Below are positions 33,660 to 43,310 of a DNA stretch of 64,000 nt, piece by piece. Source of the stretch: Gordonia alkanivorans NBRC 16433 (GTDB taxonomy: Bacteria > Actinomycetota > Actinomycetes > Mycobacteriales > Mycobacteriaceae); NCBI RefSeq assembly GCF_000225505.1, contig NZ_BACI01000016.1, forward strand, positions 95,131-159,130. The letters are read 5' to 3'. Position 1 is the stretch's first letter; each line of letters opens with the position of its first letter. A program made the position numbers and the translations under genes. Under the pieces are notes generated by a model. The model did not search any database. It saw only the letters and a program-made list of their open reading frames with translations, and had not been told where the DNA came from.

Positions 33660-35673
33660 GGACACCTGCCTCCGCGCTCTGCGCCGCACCGGGCGCCTCG
33701 GGTTTTGGATCCGGTTCTCGGCGGTGCCGTAGGGCCCGGATCTTGTCGCCGAGTTCGGACGCCGCGCCGGCCACGCCGACGGGGTTCATCACCGCCATCA
33801 GCAGAAGGCTGCCCGCGGCGATCAGTTCGTAGTACTCGCCGAAACTCAGTGTCTGGGTGAGGAACACATAACCGACGCCGAGCGGGCCGATGATGCCGGC
33901 GATGACGGCGCCGGCGAACGAGGTGATTCCGCCGACGTAGGTCATCGCGAGCAGCGTCAGGCCGATCATCACGGTGAACGAGCCGGCCGAGAGCTGGCCG
34001 CGGCTGTAGCCGATCAGGCAGCCACCGATGCCGGCCAGGAAGGCCGACAGGGCGAAGCCGAGGAGTTTGGTTGCGGCGACGTTGATTCCGACCGATGCCG
34101 CCGCGCGTTCGTTGGAGCGAACCGCGAGGAAGGCGCGGCCGGTGGAGCCGCCCATGAACCGAAGGACCACGAGGGTGGCGATCGCGACGACGACGAGAAC
34201 CATCAGCGCGAACCGCAGGGTGACGAGGTTGGTGCCGTCGCGCACACCGAGGTCGATGCCGAAGAGTGTCGGGTCGGCGATCATGTTGCCCTCGAACGCG
34301 GTGATGGCCGGGTTGTTGAACACGAAGCTCTGGATCGCCAGTGCCGCGGCCAGGGTCACCACTGCGAGCTGCGCGCCGCGGATACGGAGGGCCGGCACGC
34401 CGACCAGCACGCCGAGTCCCGTCGCGATCAGTGCGGCGAACAGCATGCTGAACGGGAACGGCACATTCCAGTTGGTGGTCAGCTTCGACAGGGCGAATCC
34501 GGCGGCGCCGGCAAAGGCCATGGACGCCAACGAGATCTGGCCGAGGTAACCGGTCAGCAGGACCAGCGAGAGCGCGATGAGCGAGAGGATCACCGAGGTG
34601 ACCACGCCGAACCGCCAGGTGCCGGAGGTGAGCAGGATGGCGAGGACGACGGCCGCGACGATCGCCACGGTCGGGATGACCCGGATGCGGGGGATGCGCA
34701 CCGCAGGCATGCGTACCTCGCCGAGCGAGCCGCGCGACGGGATTCGTCCGCCGAGGAGGAACAACGCGATCACCACGATGACGAAGGGCACGGCGTCGCC
34801 GAGACCGGCCTGCGCCCACTCCGGCCACCAGGCCTTGGTGGCGAGCCACGAAATCACCGACTGGAAGGCGCCGAGCACTAGTCCTGCCGCGCAGGCGACC
34901 CCGAAGGAGGTGAGCCGTCCGACGAGTGCGACCGCCAGCGCCGGGATGACGAAGAAGGTGTAGCTGGTGACCGTCAGGCCGATGGTGAACGAGGCCAGCA
35001 CGACGATGAGGCCGGTGGCCGCGCCGGTGATGACCCACACGATGGCGGCGAGGCGGTCGGGGGAGTAGCCGGACAGGCGGGCGGCCAGTTCGTCCTCGGA
35101 TCCGGCGCGCGTCGCGACCCCGAGCGTGGTGAGACGGAAGTAGGCCCACAGCAGCAGGGACACCGCGATGGCGACACCGGCCAGGATCAGGTCGGAGACG
35201 TTGACGACGGCACCGGCGATGTCGACGGTGTCCTCGGGCAGGATCGACTGGGCGAACAGATTTTCCGTGTCGAAACGCAGCTGGACGAGGGCCTGGAGGA
35301 AGAGCATTAGGCCGACCGACGCGACGACTTGTGCGAGCACGGGCGCGTGTCGTAGGGGACGGAAGACGAGGACGTGGGCGAGCAGGGCCCAGACCACCGC
35401 GCTGACCACGCCGAGGGCCAGAGCGAGTTCCATCGACGTGGGGTTGTCCTCACTGCCGATACTCAGGGTGCCGATGGGCAGGACGAGACTGCCGTCGGTG
35501 CGCAGCGCGGCGACGAGATAGACCGAGTAGAGACCGATGGCACCCTGGGCGAAGTTGATGATTCCGGTGGCGGCGTAGATGCCGACCAGAGACGAGGCGA
35601 GTACCGAGTAGATGGCACCCGCGGCTAGCCCGAGGAAGGCGAACTGGAGGAACTGGCCCATGTGCGTACTCAT
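33652..35673 (-). CDS. Fused LivH-LivM permease of the HAAT importer
   Basis: A 673-residue membrane protein joining the two permease subunits that are usually separate genes. The N-terminal half is LivH-like (FAFLGLAAGAIYSVLASSLV and GIINFAQGAIGLYSVYL), and the C-terminal half is LivM-like (LVLLTGYLGQISLASMAFAG, AVRSNERAAASVGINVAATK and MTYVGGITSFAGAVIAGIIG). Fusion guarantees one-to-one assembly and is known in actinobacteria. The start at 35673 fits the LivH N-terminus. A strong hairpin lies between this gene and the binding-protein gene. Confidence 0.9.
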   Translation of the reverse strand: MSTHMGQFLQFAFLGLAAGAIYSVLASSLVGIYAATGIINFAQGAIGLYSVYLVAALRTDGSLVLPIGTLSIGSEDNPTSMELALALGVVSAVVWALLAHVLVFRPLRHAPVLAQVVASVGLMLFLQALVQLRFDTENLFAQSILPEDTVDIAGAVVNVSDLILAGVAIAVSLLLWAYFRLTTLGVATRAGSEDELAARLSGYSPDRLAAIVWVITGAATGLIVVLASFTIGLTVTSYTFFVIPALAVALVGRLTSFGVACAAGLVLGAFQSVISWLATKAWWPEWAQAGLGDAVPFVIVVIALFLLGGRIPSRGSLGEVRMPAVRIPRIRVIPTVAIVAAVVLAILLTSGTWRFGVVTSVILSLIALSLVLLTGYLGQISLASMAFAGAAGFALSKLTTNWNVPFPFSMLFAALIATGLGVLVGVPALRIRGAQLAVVTLAAALAIQSFVFNNPAITAFEGNMIADPTLFGIDLGVRDGTNLVTLRFALMVLVVVAIATLVVLRFMGGSTGRAFLAVRSNERAAASVGINVAATKLLGFALSAFLAGIGGCLIGYSRGQLSAGSFTVMIGLTLLAMTYVGGITSFAGAVIAGIIGPLGVGYVFLTQTLSFGEYYELIAAGSLLLMAVMNPVGVAGAASELGDKIRALRHRREPDPKPEAPGAAQSAEAGVHV

Positions 35674-35756
35674 TCGTTCGGCGCGTGTGCATCTCACGCG
35701 GACGGATTGCGCGGACGGGTGGGTGGGTCACCCGGGAGAACGGTCGGGGAGCGGGT

Positions 35757-35794
35757 GGTGGGGATGGGCCCCGGGTGCGGGGCCCATCCCCACC
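35757..35794 (-). terminator. Strong 16-bp hairpin between importer genes
   Basis: GGTGGGGATGGGCCCC (35757-35772), a 6-nt loop and the exact reverse complement (35779-35794) form a very stable stem in the gap between the substrate-binding protein gene and the permease gene. Such hairpins after a binding-protein gene usually let more binding protein be made than membrane subunits, through partial termination or mRNA protection. That role is inferred. Confidence 0.7.
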
Positions 35795-35807
35795 GTGTCG
35801 TGCTCGG

Positions 35808-37076
35808 TTACGCGGCGCCCGGGATGAGCGCGAGCGCGGCCGGGAGCGGGGTGATGAATCCCCCGGTGGCGGGCTCGGTCTTCTTGTCGGCGACGACGTT
35901 GAACAGCAGCATCTCGGTGGTGCAGTTCGGGCTCGTCGGCTTGCCGCAGTTGAGCTTCGGTCCGATGAAGGACTGGTAGTCCTTGACCGCCTTCAGTGCG
36001 CCGAGGATGCTCGGGCCGGTGTAGTCGCTGAGCTCGGCGTTGCCGACGGTGGTCGCGAAGTCGGCGAGGATCGAGAAGGTGCCGTAGGCGTAGAAGCCGG
36101 CGGTGCCGCTCTGGTCGTCGATGAACTTCTGGGCGGTCTCCAGGTTGCCCTTGACCTCGGCCGGGGTGGAGTCGAGCGCCGGCGTCTGCCAGAACGGTGA
36201 ATACGTCTGCGCGCCGACGGCCTGCTGGCCGAGGGTGTCGATGAAGTCGGTGCAGGCGGCCAGGAAGATGGTGCCCTCGAACTTCACCGAGCGCAGCGAC
36301 TGGGCGAGCTTGGTGCAGACGTTGTCGTTGGGTGCGGTCATGAGACCGGCCGCGTCGGGACTGCCCTCGGCGAGCTGGCTCGCCAGCTGCGTGAAGTTGG
36401 GTCCGGCCGGCGGGTAGTACACCGACTTGACCTCGATGCCGAGCTGCGCGCCGAGCGGCTTCATGAGTCCGTCGAAGACCTGATGTGCCTGCGGCAGATC
36501 GGCATTCGCGAGCGTGAGTGAGTTCTTGCCGTCGGCCTTCAGCTGCTGCATGAAGCCGACGAGGAACGCGGCCGGCGGCGGTCCGAAGTACACACGGTTG
36601 TCCGCCGATGCGCCGGTGATGGTGCTGAACGGGATCTGGCCGACCAGCGGGATCTTCGCGGCGGTCAGGATCGGCACGGCGGCAGCGGATTCGGCGTTGA
36701 ATCCGTCGATCGCGGCGACCACGCCGGCTTCGACGAACTGGTTGGCGCACGACACCGTCGACTCGGGTGCGGTCTGGTCGATACCGCAGTCGATGATCTC
36801 GATGGGGCGGCCGTTGATGCCGCCGATCTGGTTGTTGATGTAGTCCACGGCCGCCTGCTTGCCGGTGGTGACACCGGGCTGGGTGGCCGGGCCCTTGGAG
36901 GGGTTGAACAATCCGACCTTGATGGCTTCGCCGGAGGCCTTGGTACCGCTGGAATCCGCGGCGGAGCCATCCGATCCGCCGTCGTCGCTGCTACATGACA
37001 CGACGGAGAAGATGCACGCCGCGGCCACGGCGACCGCCGCCAGCCGTCCGGCTCCTCGAGAGTTCGACAAACGCAT
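35808..37076 (-). CDS. HAAT/Liv-type substrate-binding lipoprotein
   Basis: A 422-residue periplasmic-binding-protein-like fold (Peripla_BP_6), the substrate receptor of the importer encoded just downstream. The signal peptide has LAAVAVAAACIFSVVSC ending in a lipobox, then a Ser/Asp/Gly-rich linker. The core begins IKVGLFNPSKGPATQPG, with GKQAAVDYINNQIGGINGRP typical of the family. The start at 37076 (MRLSNSRGAG) gives a normal signal peptide; the in-frame upstream start at 37145 does not. The ligand is not evident. Confidence 0.9.
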   Translation of the reverse strand: MRLSNSRGAGRLAAVAVAAACIFSVVSCSSDDGGSDGSAADSSGTKASGEAIKVGLFNPSKGPATQPGVTTGKQAAVDYINNQIGGINGRPIEIIDCGIDQTAPESTVSCANQFVEAGVVAAIDGFNAESAAAVPILTAAKIPLVGQIPFSTITGASADNRVYFGPPPAAFLVGFMQQLKADGKNSLTLANADLPQAHQVFDGLMKPLGAQLGIEVKSVYYPPAGPNFTQLASQLAEGSPDAAGLMTAPNDNVCTKLAQSLRSVKFEGTIFLAACTDFIDTLGQQAVGAQTYSPFWQTPALDSTPAEVKGNLETAQKFIDDQSGTAGFYAYGTFSILADFATTVGNAELSDYTGPSILGALKAVKDYQSFIGPKLNCGKPTSPNCTTEMLLFNVVADKKTEPATGGFITPLPAALALIPGAA

Positions 37077-37419
37077 GTTTCGACTGCCTTTCGGCGATGG
37101 TCTCCGGGCACGACGAAGCAGCCCGGGAAGCGGGCACGGCGACATCGCCCCGGCGGGGCTTGAAGGTGAGTGAGTTCGTTAACCCAGTCGTCGGACTGGA
37201 TGCGAGATTCGGCACCGTCCGCCCAGTTCACGGGCGGTGAGTCCACCTCGGGTGTGACGTGGACCACCCGAAAATTCGCCGTATCCTTACTCTGGTGTCA
37301 AGCTGTTCGGGCTAACTGGACACACACTGACGCCCACGACACGACGAGATGGCGCGTGCGGGTGAGTTCGCAACGCGCAGTGGGACAAACGATTCAGTAA
37401 GGGAAAGCGGAAAGCGCCG
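37077..37419. other. Non-coding gap upstream of the importer binding protein
   Basis: About 343 bp between the importer binding-protein gene and the PAP2-like gene, which are both on the minus strand. It must hold the promoter of the importer operon. Near 37265-37290 there is an A/T-rich patch unlike the surroundings that may be promoter DNA. No hairpin, RNA gene or conserved ORF was recognised. Confidence 0.5.
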
Positions 37420-38667
37420 TCAGTGAACGGTGACGCCGCCGTTGTCGTCGACGGTCACCCGGGCGGTGTAAGCCCGAACGAGATCGAGGCGCTGCCAGGA
37501 GGCGCGTCCCGGTCGCTGGTCGTCGAGCGGGTAGCCGGCGGGATGCGCGGTCGCAACGAGGATCTGGCGACGCTGCGCGTCGGACAGTGACGGGAAGGCG
37601 GGTGAGATCATGTCGACGGCCTGCTGTGGCACCACCATTCGATGCGTGGGCGAGGCGACCCGGCCGAAGCCGTACGTGAGGCGGTCGGTGTAGATACGCT
37701 TCGCCTCGTCGTCGGTCAGATACGGGGTGTCCTGGTTAATGCAGGTGGACAACGGAGCACCGCAACGCCATTCGAGTTCACGACGGATCTCGGTCGCGGA
37801 GGCGCGGAGCAAACGCTTGAATTCCGGGTCGTTCCACCGGTCGGCGGCCGCGGCTTGGCCGACCATGGCGCCGCCGATCACGTCGAGCGGGTAGTGCACG
37901 CCGAGTACGACGCGGTGGTAACCGCCCTCGGAAGCACGGGTGAGGAACTGCGGGGCGAACTCGGGAAGCATCAGCGCGAGAAGCGTTCCGCGCCAGAAGA
38001 ACATGCCCGCGTGTCCGGAGGGGAAGGACGGGTTGGCCCCGAGGGCGTCGTACTCGTTTTCGTCGGTGCGCGTGTACTTCCGGATTCGCTTGGGGGCGAC
38101 GACGAACGGGCGGTCGTTGCCGAAGACGTACTTCTCGACCAGCGTCGTGTTGGCGATGCCGCCACCGCGGGCCAGGTAGTCGCTGAGGATCGACTTGGTC
38201 TTGGGCAGGCGACCGGCAGCCAGTGCGTTCCGGAAGTGGCTTCCGAGTTTCTGTCCGAACGCGTCGGACATCGTCACGAGCGGATCGTCGTGGGCGTCGG
38301 TGAGTGCGCGCCGCTGCAGGGCGGGGTCGTCGGCCGCGGCCTGGTTGATGGCCACGACCTTGTCGAGGTTCTGCGCCATGATCTCGGGGTGGTCCCGTCG
38401 CAGCGCGCTGAACGTCTCGATGGGCTGCAGGTAGACGCCGCCGGGGAACGACGAGACGTCCGACGGATAGAGCCGGGCGAGATCTCCGGTCGGGAACGGC
38501 ACCGGTGTGGGCTTCGCGGGGGCGGCCTGTGTGGGGGCGACCAGCGCGACGGTGGCGGCGACTGCGGCCGCGGTCGCGATGACAGGCGCGAACATCCGCG
38601 TGAGGGTCCGCCGGCGTGGGCGAGGTGCGGCGGTCCTGCGGGGTCGGGCGACGCTGTCCGAGATCAC
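37420..38667 (-). CDS. Secreted PAP2-superfamily phosphatase
   Basis: A 415-residue exported protein: an Arg-rich n-region (residues 1-25), a hydrophobic VIATAAAVAATVALVA and a signal-peptidase site near PTQAAPA. The acid phosphatase core has GANPSFPSGHAGMF (P-S-G-H motif) and YHRVVLGVHYPLDVIGG, with His and Asp of the third motif; the KxxxxxxRP motif is GNDRPF. Family members hydrolyse phosphate esters such as lipid phosphates or act as vanadium haloperoxidases. The extracytoplasmic location suggests a cell-envelope or scavenging role. Confidence 0.85.
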   Translation of the reverse strand: MISDSVARPRRTAAPRPRRRTLTRMFAPVIATAAAVAATVALVAPTQAAPAKPTPVPFPTGDLARLYPSDVSSFPGGVYLQPIETFSALRRDHPEIMAQNLDKVVAINQAAADDPALQRRALTDAHDDPLVTMSDAFGQKLGSHFRNALAAGRLPKTKSILSDYLARGGGIANTTLVEKYVFGNDRPFVVAPKRIRKYTRTDENEYDALGANPSFPSGHAGMFFWRGTLLALMLPEFAPQFLTRASEGGYHRVVLGVHYPLDVIGGAMVGQAAAADRWNDPEFKRLLRASATEIRRELEWRCGAPLSTCINQDTPYLTDDEAKRIYTDRLTYGFGRVASPTHRMVVPQQAVDMISPAFPSLSDAQRRQILVATAHPAGYPLDDQRPGRASWQRLDLVRAYTARVTVDDNGGVTVH

Positions 38668-38725
38668 CCCACGATCCTAGATGTTCCTTCGCCGGACGAA
38701 CGGCCGTGACCGTCAGTGGTCGGAT

Positions 38726-40012
38726 TCAGCAGGCCGGGCTACCCGGGAACGCCGGCACGCCGAGACCGCAACCGACCGCGGTCACCGCGCGGATTCGGGC
38801 CTCGGGATTGCGCCGCTCGAGTGCGGGGATCAGGCCGTTGGTGACCACCGTGGTCTTCGCTGCCGGGCTCGTGGCCGCCGGGTTCAGCACCCCGCGCTCG
38901 CGGGCGAAGTTCACCAGCTCGTCGTAGACCATCGAGAGGGCTGCCTCGGTGGTGCGGTCCTCCGCAGCGAGATCGTGGAAGTCCACGCCGGTCTCGTATT
39001 CGTGGCGCACCGCATGCGGTCCCTGATTGCAGGCGCGATCGAGCAGGTCGATGTCGAAGGCACGGTGTCGCGGCGTCGGTGGGGTCATCGTGGCCCGGTC
39101 GGTGCACGTATGGTGCGAGATCCGGTCGCCGAGGGCGTGGATGTAGATGCCGATACGCGCGTTGGCCGACTGCTTACCGACGTAGGAGTCGAATCGCTCC
39201 GAGGTCACCCCGTCGGTGATGACCTGGCGGCCGGTCACGTTCTGGAAGGGGAGCGTGACCGGATAGGCGACGCTGTACTGCCCGGTGATCTGGGCCGGGT
39301 TGTTGCGCCCGCCGTAACACGTTGTTCCGGTGGCAAAGTCGCCGCGCGCGGTCCGGTCGGTGAAACCGCCGGTGCACAGGGGTGCGTCGCTGCCGGGGCC
39401 TTCCATGGCCCAGCGCCGGATGTGGGTGAGCATCACCTCGTGCCGCGGATCGTTCACGTTGGGTCGCAACCCGTTCGGTACCGGCGATCGCGGACCACGC
39501 ATCGTCGGCAGCACGTGGAAGAGGAACCCGCCGGTGTTGAAGTGAGTGCGCACGAGACCGCTGATGTCCTTGGTGGTCAACGCGGCTGCGTTCGGGACCT
39601 TGTTGCTGCGCATGTCACGGGGCGCGAAGGTACCGAGGTCGGTGGCCTCGCTGTAGGCGGCGATCCAATAGGCGTCCTGCAGCGAGAAGCCCACCTTACG
39701 CGCCATGATGTACGTCGAATCGGTGTGCACCAGACTGCGTCCGCCGAGCGGTTGCTGCAGCGTGTAGCCGTAACGGATGGCGCCGCGGATGCCGCACAAC
39801 GGATCGTCGCCGTTGTTCGGCGGGCAGGCGAACGGCAACGGTGCGCAGTTGTGAGGTGGTGCTCCCGGCGTGTAGCAGATGTCCTCGGCGAAACCCCGGG
39901 CCGTCGGCGGTGATGCCACGATCAACGACGTCGCGGCCAAGACCAGTGTCAGCGCGGAGACCGCGAGAGTACGTGGCCAGAGCCTGATCTGGAGGTGTCG
40001 GGTGGGGCGCAT
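38726..40012 (-). CDS. Secreted protein of unknown function
   Basis: A 428-residue exported protein. The start at 40012 gives a signal peptide (RPTRHLQIRLWPRTLAVSAL then TLVLAATSLIVASPPTARG). The mature part is Cys-containing (DICYTPGAPPHNCAPLPFAC). A GIYIHALGDRISHHTC stretch with clustered His/Asp resembles the metal-binding segment of zinc-dependent phospholipase C-like proteins, but this is weak. No firm family is assigned. The in-frame ATG at 40087 is unlikely because it lies well before the signal peptide. Confidence 0.6.
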   Translation of the reverse strand: MRPTRHLQIRLWPRTLAVSALTLVLAATSLIVASPPTARGFAEDICYTPGAPPHNCAPLPFACPPNNGDDPLCGIRGAIRYGYTLQQPLGGRSLVHTDSTYIMARKVGFSLQDAYWIAAYSEATDLGTFAPRDMRSNKVPNAAALTTKDISGLVRTHFNTGGFLFHVLPTMRGPRSPVPNGLRPNVNDPRHEVMLTHIRRWAMEGPGSDAPLCTGGFTDRTARGDFATGTTCYGGRNNPAQITGQYSVAYPVTLPFQNVTGRQVITDGVTSERFDSYVGKQSANARIGIYIHALGDRISHHTCTDRATMTPPTPRHRAFDIDLLDRACNQGPHAVRHEYETGVDFHDLAAEDRTTEAALSMVYDELVNFARERGVLNPAATSPAAKTTVVTNGLIPALERRNPEARIRAVTAVGCGLGVPAFPGSPAC

Positions 40013-40161
40013 GCTGATCCCTCCTGCAAGGATCAGCTCATCGTAGGTTGGGTCATGCCCGTGCACTGTGGCTTTCGGGAACTGCATCGGAAGCCGTCAC
40101 GAAAATGCGCCCCTGACAACGCCCTCGAAATACGCCGTCCACAGTTGGACCGGCGACGTAG

Positions 40162-40797
40162 TCAGTCGAGCGGAAGCCCCTGTTCGAGAAGATCGATCGC
40201 CCGCAGGGTCGTCTCGATCTGCAGATCCGCGGGGTTGTCGTCGCCTTCGGTCGCGAGTCGGAAGGTCACCCCGGCCACCGCGTCGAGGAACACGCCGAGG
40301 GCGAAGTCGTCGGCGTCGCGACCGAGGTGGTCGGCGATGAGTTGCCGCATCCCGGTCATCATCCGCTCGGACTCGGCCTGGAAGGTTTTCTGCAGCAGGG
40401 GTTCCGACCGGATCAGCTGCATCCGAAGCGGATTGCCGACCCACGGGTCGTCGACCGTGAGGCGGTGGAGTTCGGTGAACAGACGCCGGATGAGGTCGAA
40501 GTGGCCGAGTCCGGGCGGCATCGACTCGACGATCGCTCGGGCCTCGGTCTCGAAGTGTTCTCCGCCGATCACCACCTGTTCCTTGGTGGGGAAGTAGCGG
40601 AAGAAGGTCGTGTGGGAGACGCCCGCGGCCTCGGCGATCTGCTCGACGGTCGTCTTCGCATAGCCGTGTTCGGAGATGAGGCGAAGCGCCGCTTCGCGAA
40701 TCGTGTTGCGGGTCCGCGCCTTCTGCTGCTCACGTAACCCGGGCCGACGCCCCGGGCTGTTGCCCGGGGCGTCGGTGGTGGATGGAGCGCTGGACAC
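40162..40797 (-). CDS. TetR-family regulator of the adjacent MmpL transporter
   Basis: A 211-residue TetR protein with the HTH TTVEQIAEAAGVSHTTFFRY (about residues 48-67) preceded by RNTIREAALRLISEHGYAKT. The GTG start at 40797 (VSSAPSTTDAPGN) lies two bases after the mmpL stop, so the two genes form a transcript. MmpL-TetR pairs are common in mycolata, where the regulator represses the lipid or drug exporter. The palindromes at 43102-43114 upstream of mmpL are candidate operators. Confidence 0.87.
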   Translation of the reverse strand: MSSAPSTTDAPGNSPGRRPGLREQQKARTRNTIREAALRLISEHGYAKTTVEQIAEAAGVSHTTFFRYFPTKEQVVIGGEHFETEARAIVESMPPGLGHFDLIRRLFTELHRLTVDDPWVGNPLRMQLIRSEPLLQKTFQAESERMMTGMRQLIADHLGRDADDFALGVFLDAVAGVTFRLATEGDDNPADLQIETTLRAIDLLEQGLPLD

Positions 40798-40799
40798 GG

Positions 40800-43016
40800 T
40801 CAGCTCGCCGGTACCGGCGTCTTCGTCTCGTCGGGATCGGTGAGTCCGCGGTGACGGACCGACTCGCCTTCGATGTCGAAGTTGATGACGAGCTTGTCGA
40901 GCCACTTGGGCAGACCCCAGGCGCGGTCGCCGAGCATCGCGATGACGGCCGGGACGACCAGCATGCGGATCACGAAGGCGTCGAACAGGACTGCCGAGGC
41001 GAGGGCGAAGCCCATCATCTTGGCCGTCGTCTCCGGCGAGAGCATGAACGCGGCGAAGACGCTGATCATGATGATCGCGGCGGAGGTCACCACACGAGCG
41101 CCGTGACGGTAACCCGCGACGATGGCCTCCTTCGCGGTCATGCCGTGGATGTACTCCTCGCGCATTCGGGTCACCAGGAACACCTGGTAGTCCATCGCCA
41201 GGCCGAAGACCACTCCGATCAGGAAGATCGGCAGGAACGAGATGATCGGCTGGGTGTTCGTGATGATGCCGAACCAGCCCTCCTGGAAGATCGCGACGGT
41301 GATGCCGAAGGTCGCGAGGACCGAGAAGATGAAGCCGACCGTGCCGATCAGCGGCACCCACAGGGAGCGGAAGACGCCGATCATGATCAGGAACGCGAGC
41401 CCGACGACGACGATCAGGTAGGGGATCAGCGCGTCGTTGAGCTTCTGCGAGAGGTCCGACATGATCGCGGTCTGTCCACCGACATGCAGTTCGGCGCCCT
41501 GCTTGTCGACGACCGGTGAGTACGCACGGATGTTCTCCATCAGCGTGTGCGTCGCCTCGGACGAGGGTGCGCTCTTCGGTGTCACGGTGATGAGTGCGGT
41601 GCTGCCGTTCTGCCCGCCCTCGTTGCCGATCCAGGTGAGGGAGCCGGGGTTGACGACGTCCTTCAGCCCGGCGATGTGCTTGACGGCCTCGTTCGCGACG
41701 GGCGCGATCGGGGCGTCGTCATCGTGCAGGACGACGAGCAGCGGGCCGTTGATGCCCTCACCGAAACCCTTGCTCAGCAATGCCTGTGCCGGTGCCTCGT
41801 CCTCGGTCGACAGCGACAGACCCAGCTCCATCTTGGTGGCGGGGATGGCCGCGGCGGCGAGAGCGAACAGGCCGATGACGATGAACGGGATCGGGGCCTT
41901 GACTACGGTGCGGCCCAGACGGACACCCAGGGTGTCGCCGTCCTCGGTCTGCTCGGCGTGCTTGATCCACGGGATCTTCGGGCGGAAGGCGAAGCGGCCG
42001 AACGCGCCGAGGAGAGCGGGGATGAGCGTGAGTGCGGCGGAGACGGCGATGAAGACCGCCACCGCGGCGCCGGCACCCATCTGGGTGATGATCGGGATGC
42101 CGATGACCACGAGGGCGACGACCGCGATGATGACCGTGAGACCTGCGAACACGACCGCTGATCCGGCCGTTCCGACCGCGCGGCCGGCGGCATCGGCCGC
42201 ATCACCACCCCGGTTCAGTTCGGCCCGGTACCGGGACACGATGAACAGCGCGTAGTCGATGGACACCGCGATGCCGAGCATCGTGACGATTGCGGTCGCG
42301 GACTGGTTGATCGAGAGCAGCTCCGCCGACAGCGTGAGCAGCATGATGGTGATCGCGACGCCGACGATGGCGGTCACCAGCGGGATGAACGCGGCGATCA
42401 GGGCGCCGAAGGCGACGATCATGACCACGAAAGCGATGGCGAAACCGATCAGCTCGGCGGCGCCACCTTGTTCCATCACCTGCATCAGGGCGCCGGTGGC
42501 CTCGACCTGCAGGCCGTTGCCGCGGTTCTCGTCGAGGATCTTGACGAGCTCTTCCTTGTTCTCGGTCGTCAGGTCCATGACCGTGATGTTCTGACGGACC
42601 TGGATGAGGCCGACGCGACCGTTGTCACCGAGGACCGAGGGCGCGATCGCCGGGTCGACGGCAGCGGCCACGACCGGGTTCACCACGGTTTCCGGCGCGA
42701 TGACATCGGGCAGCGTGCGCAGATCCTCGGCCAGCTTGTTGATCTGCTCGGTGTGGTTCTGCAGGCCGTCGTCGGCGGCCACGAGGATGCTCGTGGAGGC
42801 GCGCTCCTGCTCCTTCATGACCTGCGGGAAGTACTCCTCGACCTGCTCGGTCGCGGTGCCGGAGTCGGTTCCGGGGAGGCTGAAGTCCTGGGCGAACTTC
42901 GGCTGTAGGACGCCGACGAGCGAGACGACCGCGATCATCGCGGCCAGCCAGGCCGCGATCACGGCCCATTTGTGCCGGAAGGAGAAACTCCCCAGCCTGA
43001 ACAGAAGCGACGCCAT
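40800..43016 (-). CDS. MmpL-family RND transporter
   Basis: A 738-residue RND protein of the MMPL type. It has about twelve membrane helices, large extracytoplasmic loops after helices 1 and 7, and the family signatures FAIAFVVMIVAFGALIAAFI and IVTMLGIAVSIDYALFIVSR in the first half, and GVVFGLAMDYQVFLVTRMRE in the second. The start at 43016 (MASLLFRLGSFSFRHKWAVI) is the normal MmpL N-terminus; a longer frame to 43097 lies inside the operator region. MmpL proteins move lipids, siderophores or drugs across the inner membrane. Substrate unknown. A tetR gene follows. Confidence 0.93.
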   Translation of the reverse strand: MASLLFRLGSFSFRHKWAVIAAWLAAMIAVVSLVGVLQPKFAQDFSLPGTDSGTATEQVEEYFPQVMKEQERASTSILVAADDGLQNHTEQINKLAEDLRTLPDVIAPETVVNPVVAAAVDPAIAPSVLGDNGRVGLIQVRQNITVMDLTTENKEELVKILDENRGNGLQVEATGALMQVMEQGGAAELIGFAIAFVVMIVAFGALIAAFIPLVTAIVGVAITIMLLTLSAELLSINQSATAIVTMLGIAVSIDYALFIVSRYRAELNRGGDAADAAGRAVGTAGSAVVFAGLTVIIAVVALVVIGIPIITQMGAGAAVAVFIAVSAALTLIPALLGAFGRFAFRPKIPWIKHAEQTEDGDTLGVRLGRTVVKAPIPFIVIGLFALAAAAIPATKMELGLSLSTEDEAPAQALLSKGFGEGINGPLLVVLHDDDAPIAPVANEAVKHIAGLKDVVNPGSLTWIGNEGGQNGSTALITVTPKSAPSSEATHTLMENIRAYSPVVDKQGAELHVGGQTAIMSDLSQKLNDALIPYLIVVVGLAFLIMIGVFRSLWVPLIGTVGFIFSVLATFGITVAIFQEGWFGIITNTQPIISFLPIFLIGVVFGLAMDYQVFLVTRMREEYIHGMTAKEAIVAGYRHGARVVTSAAIIMISVFAAFMLSPETTAKMMGFALASAVLFDAFVIRMLVVPAVIAMLGDRAWGLPKWLDKLVINFDIEGESVRHRGLTDPDETKTPVPAS

Positions 43017-43101
43017 GGCGTGTGAACCCTTTCGGTTTTCGAGCGCAGGGTCGGCGTCGGCGCCGACCGGTGGTGCGACATGCGACGGTCGCGTCACATG
43101 T

Positions 43102-43114
43102 GTTAGTGACTAAC
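43102..43114. promoter_or_regulatory. Candidate TetR operator upstream of mmpL
   Basis: GTTAGTGACTAAC is a perfect 13-bp palindrome around a central G, followed at once by a related ACTAGTTACT stretch. It lies about 90 bp upstream of the mmpL start. Short palindromes of this kind in front of an mmpL-tetR pair are typical TetR-family operators; binding is inferred. Confidence 0.5.
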
Positions 43115-43310
43115 ACTAGTTACTGAGTACCAGTTTTGCACTGGTCCCCGATTCCGGCGCGAGAGACAAGCGTGACCTGCACGCTTCCGTTAGTCACGCG
43201 AATTAGCGCGAATTCTGTGACAAAGTTCCACAAATCGGACACGAAGACGCGATGTCGGTCACACCTGCGTCCCCGATGTGAGGTGCTCTGCGTCTGCGAA
43301 GGGTGCCCGG

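Noticed and set aside
33530..35149. A 539-codon frame overlapping the Liv permease gene.
   Set aside because: Arg/Pro/His-rich composition and no membrane pattern; the permease in the other frame is clear.
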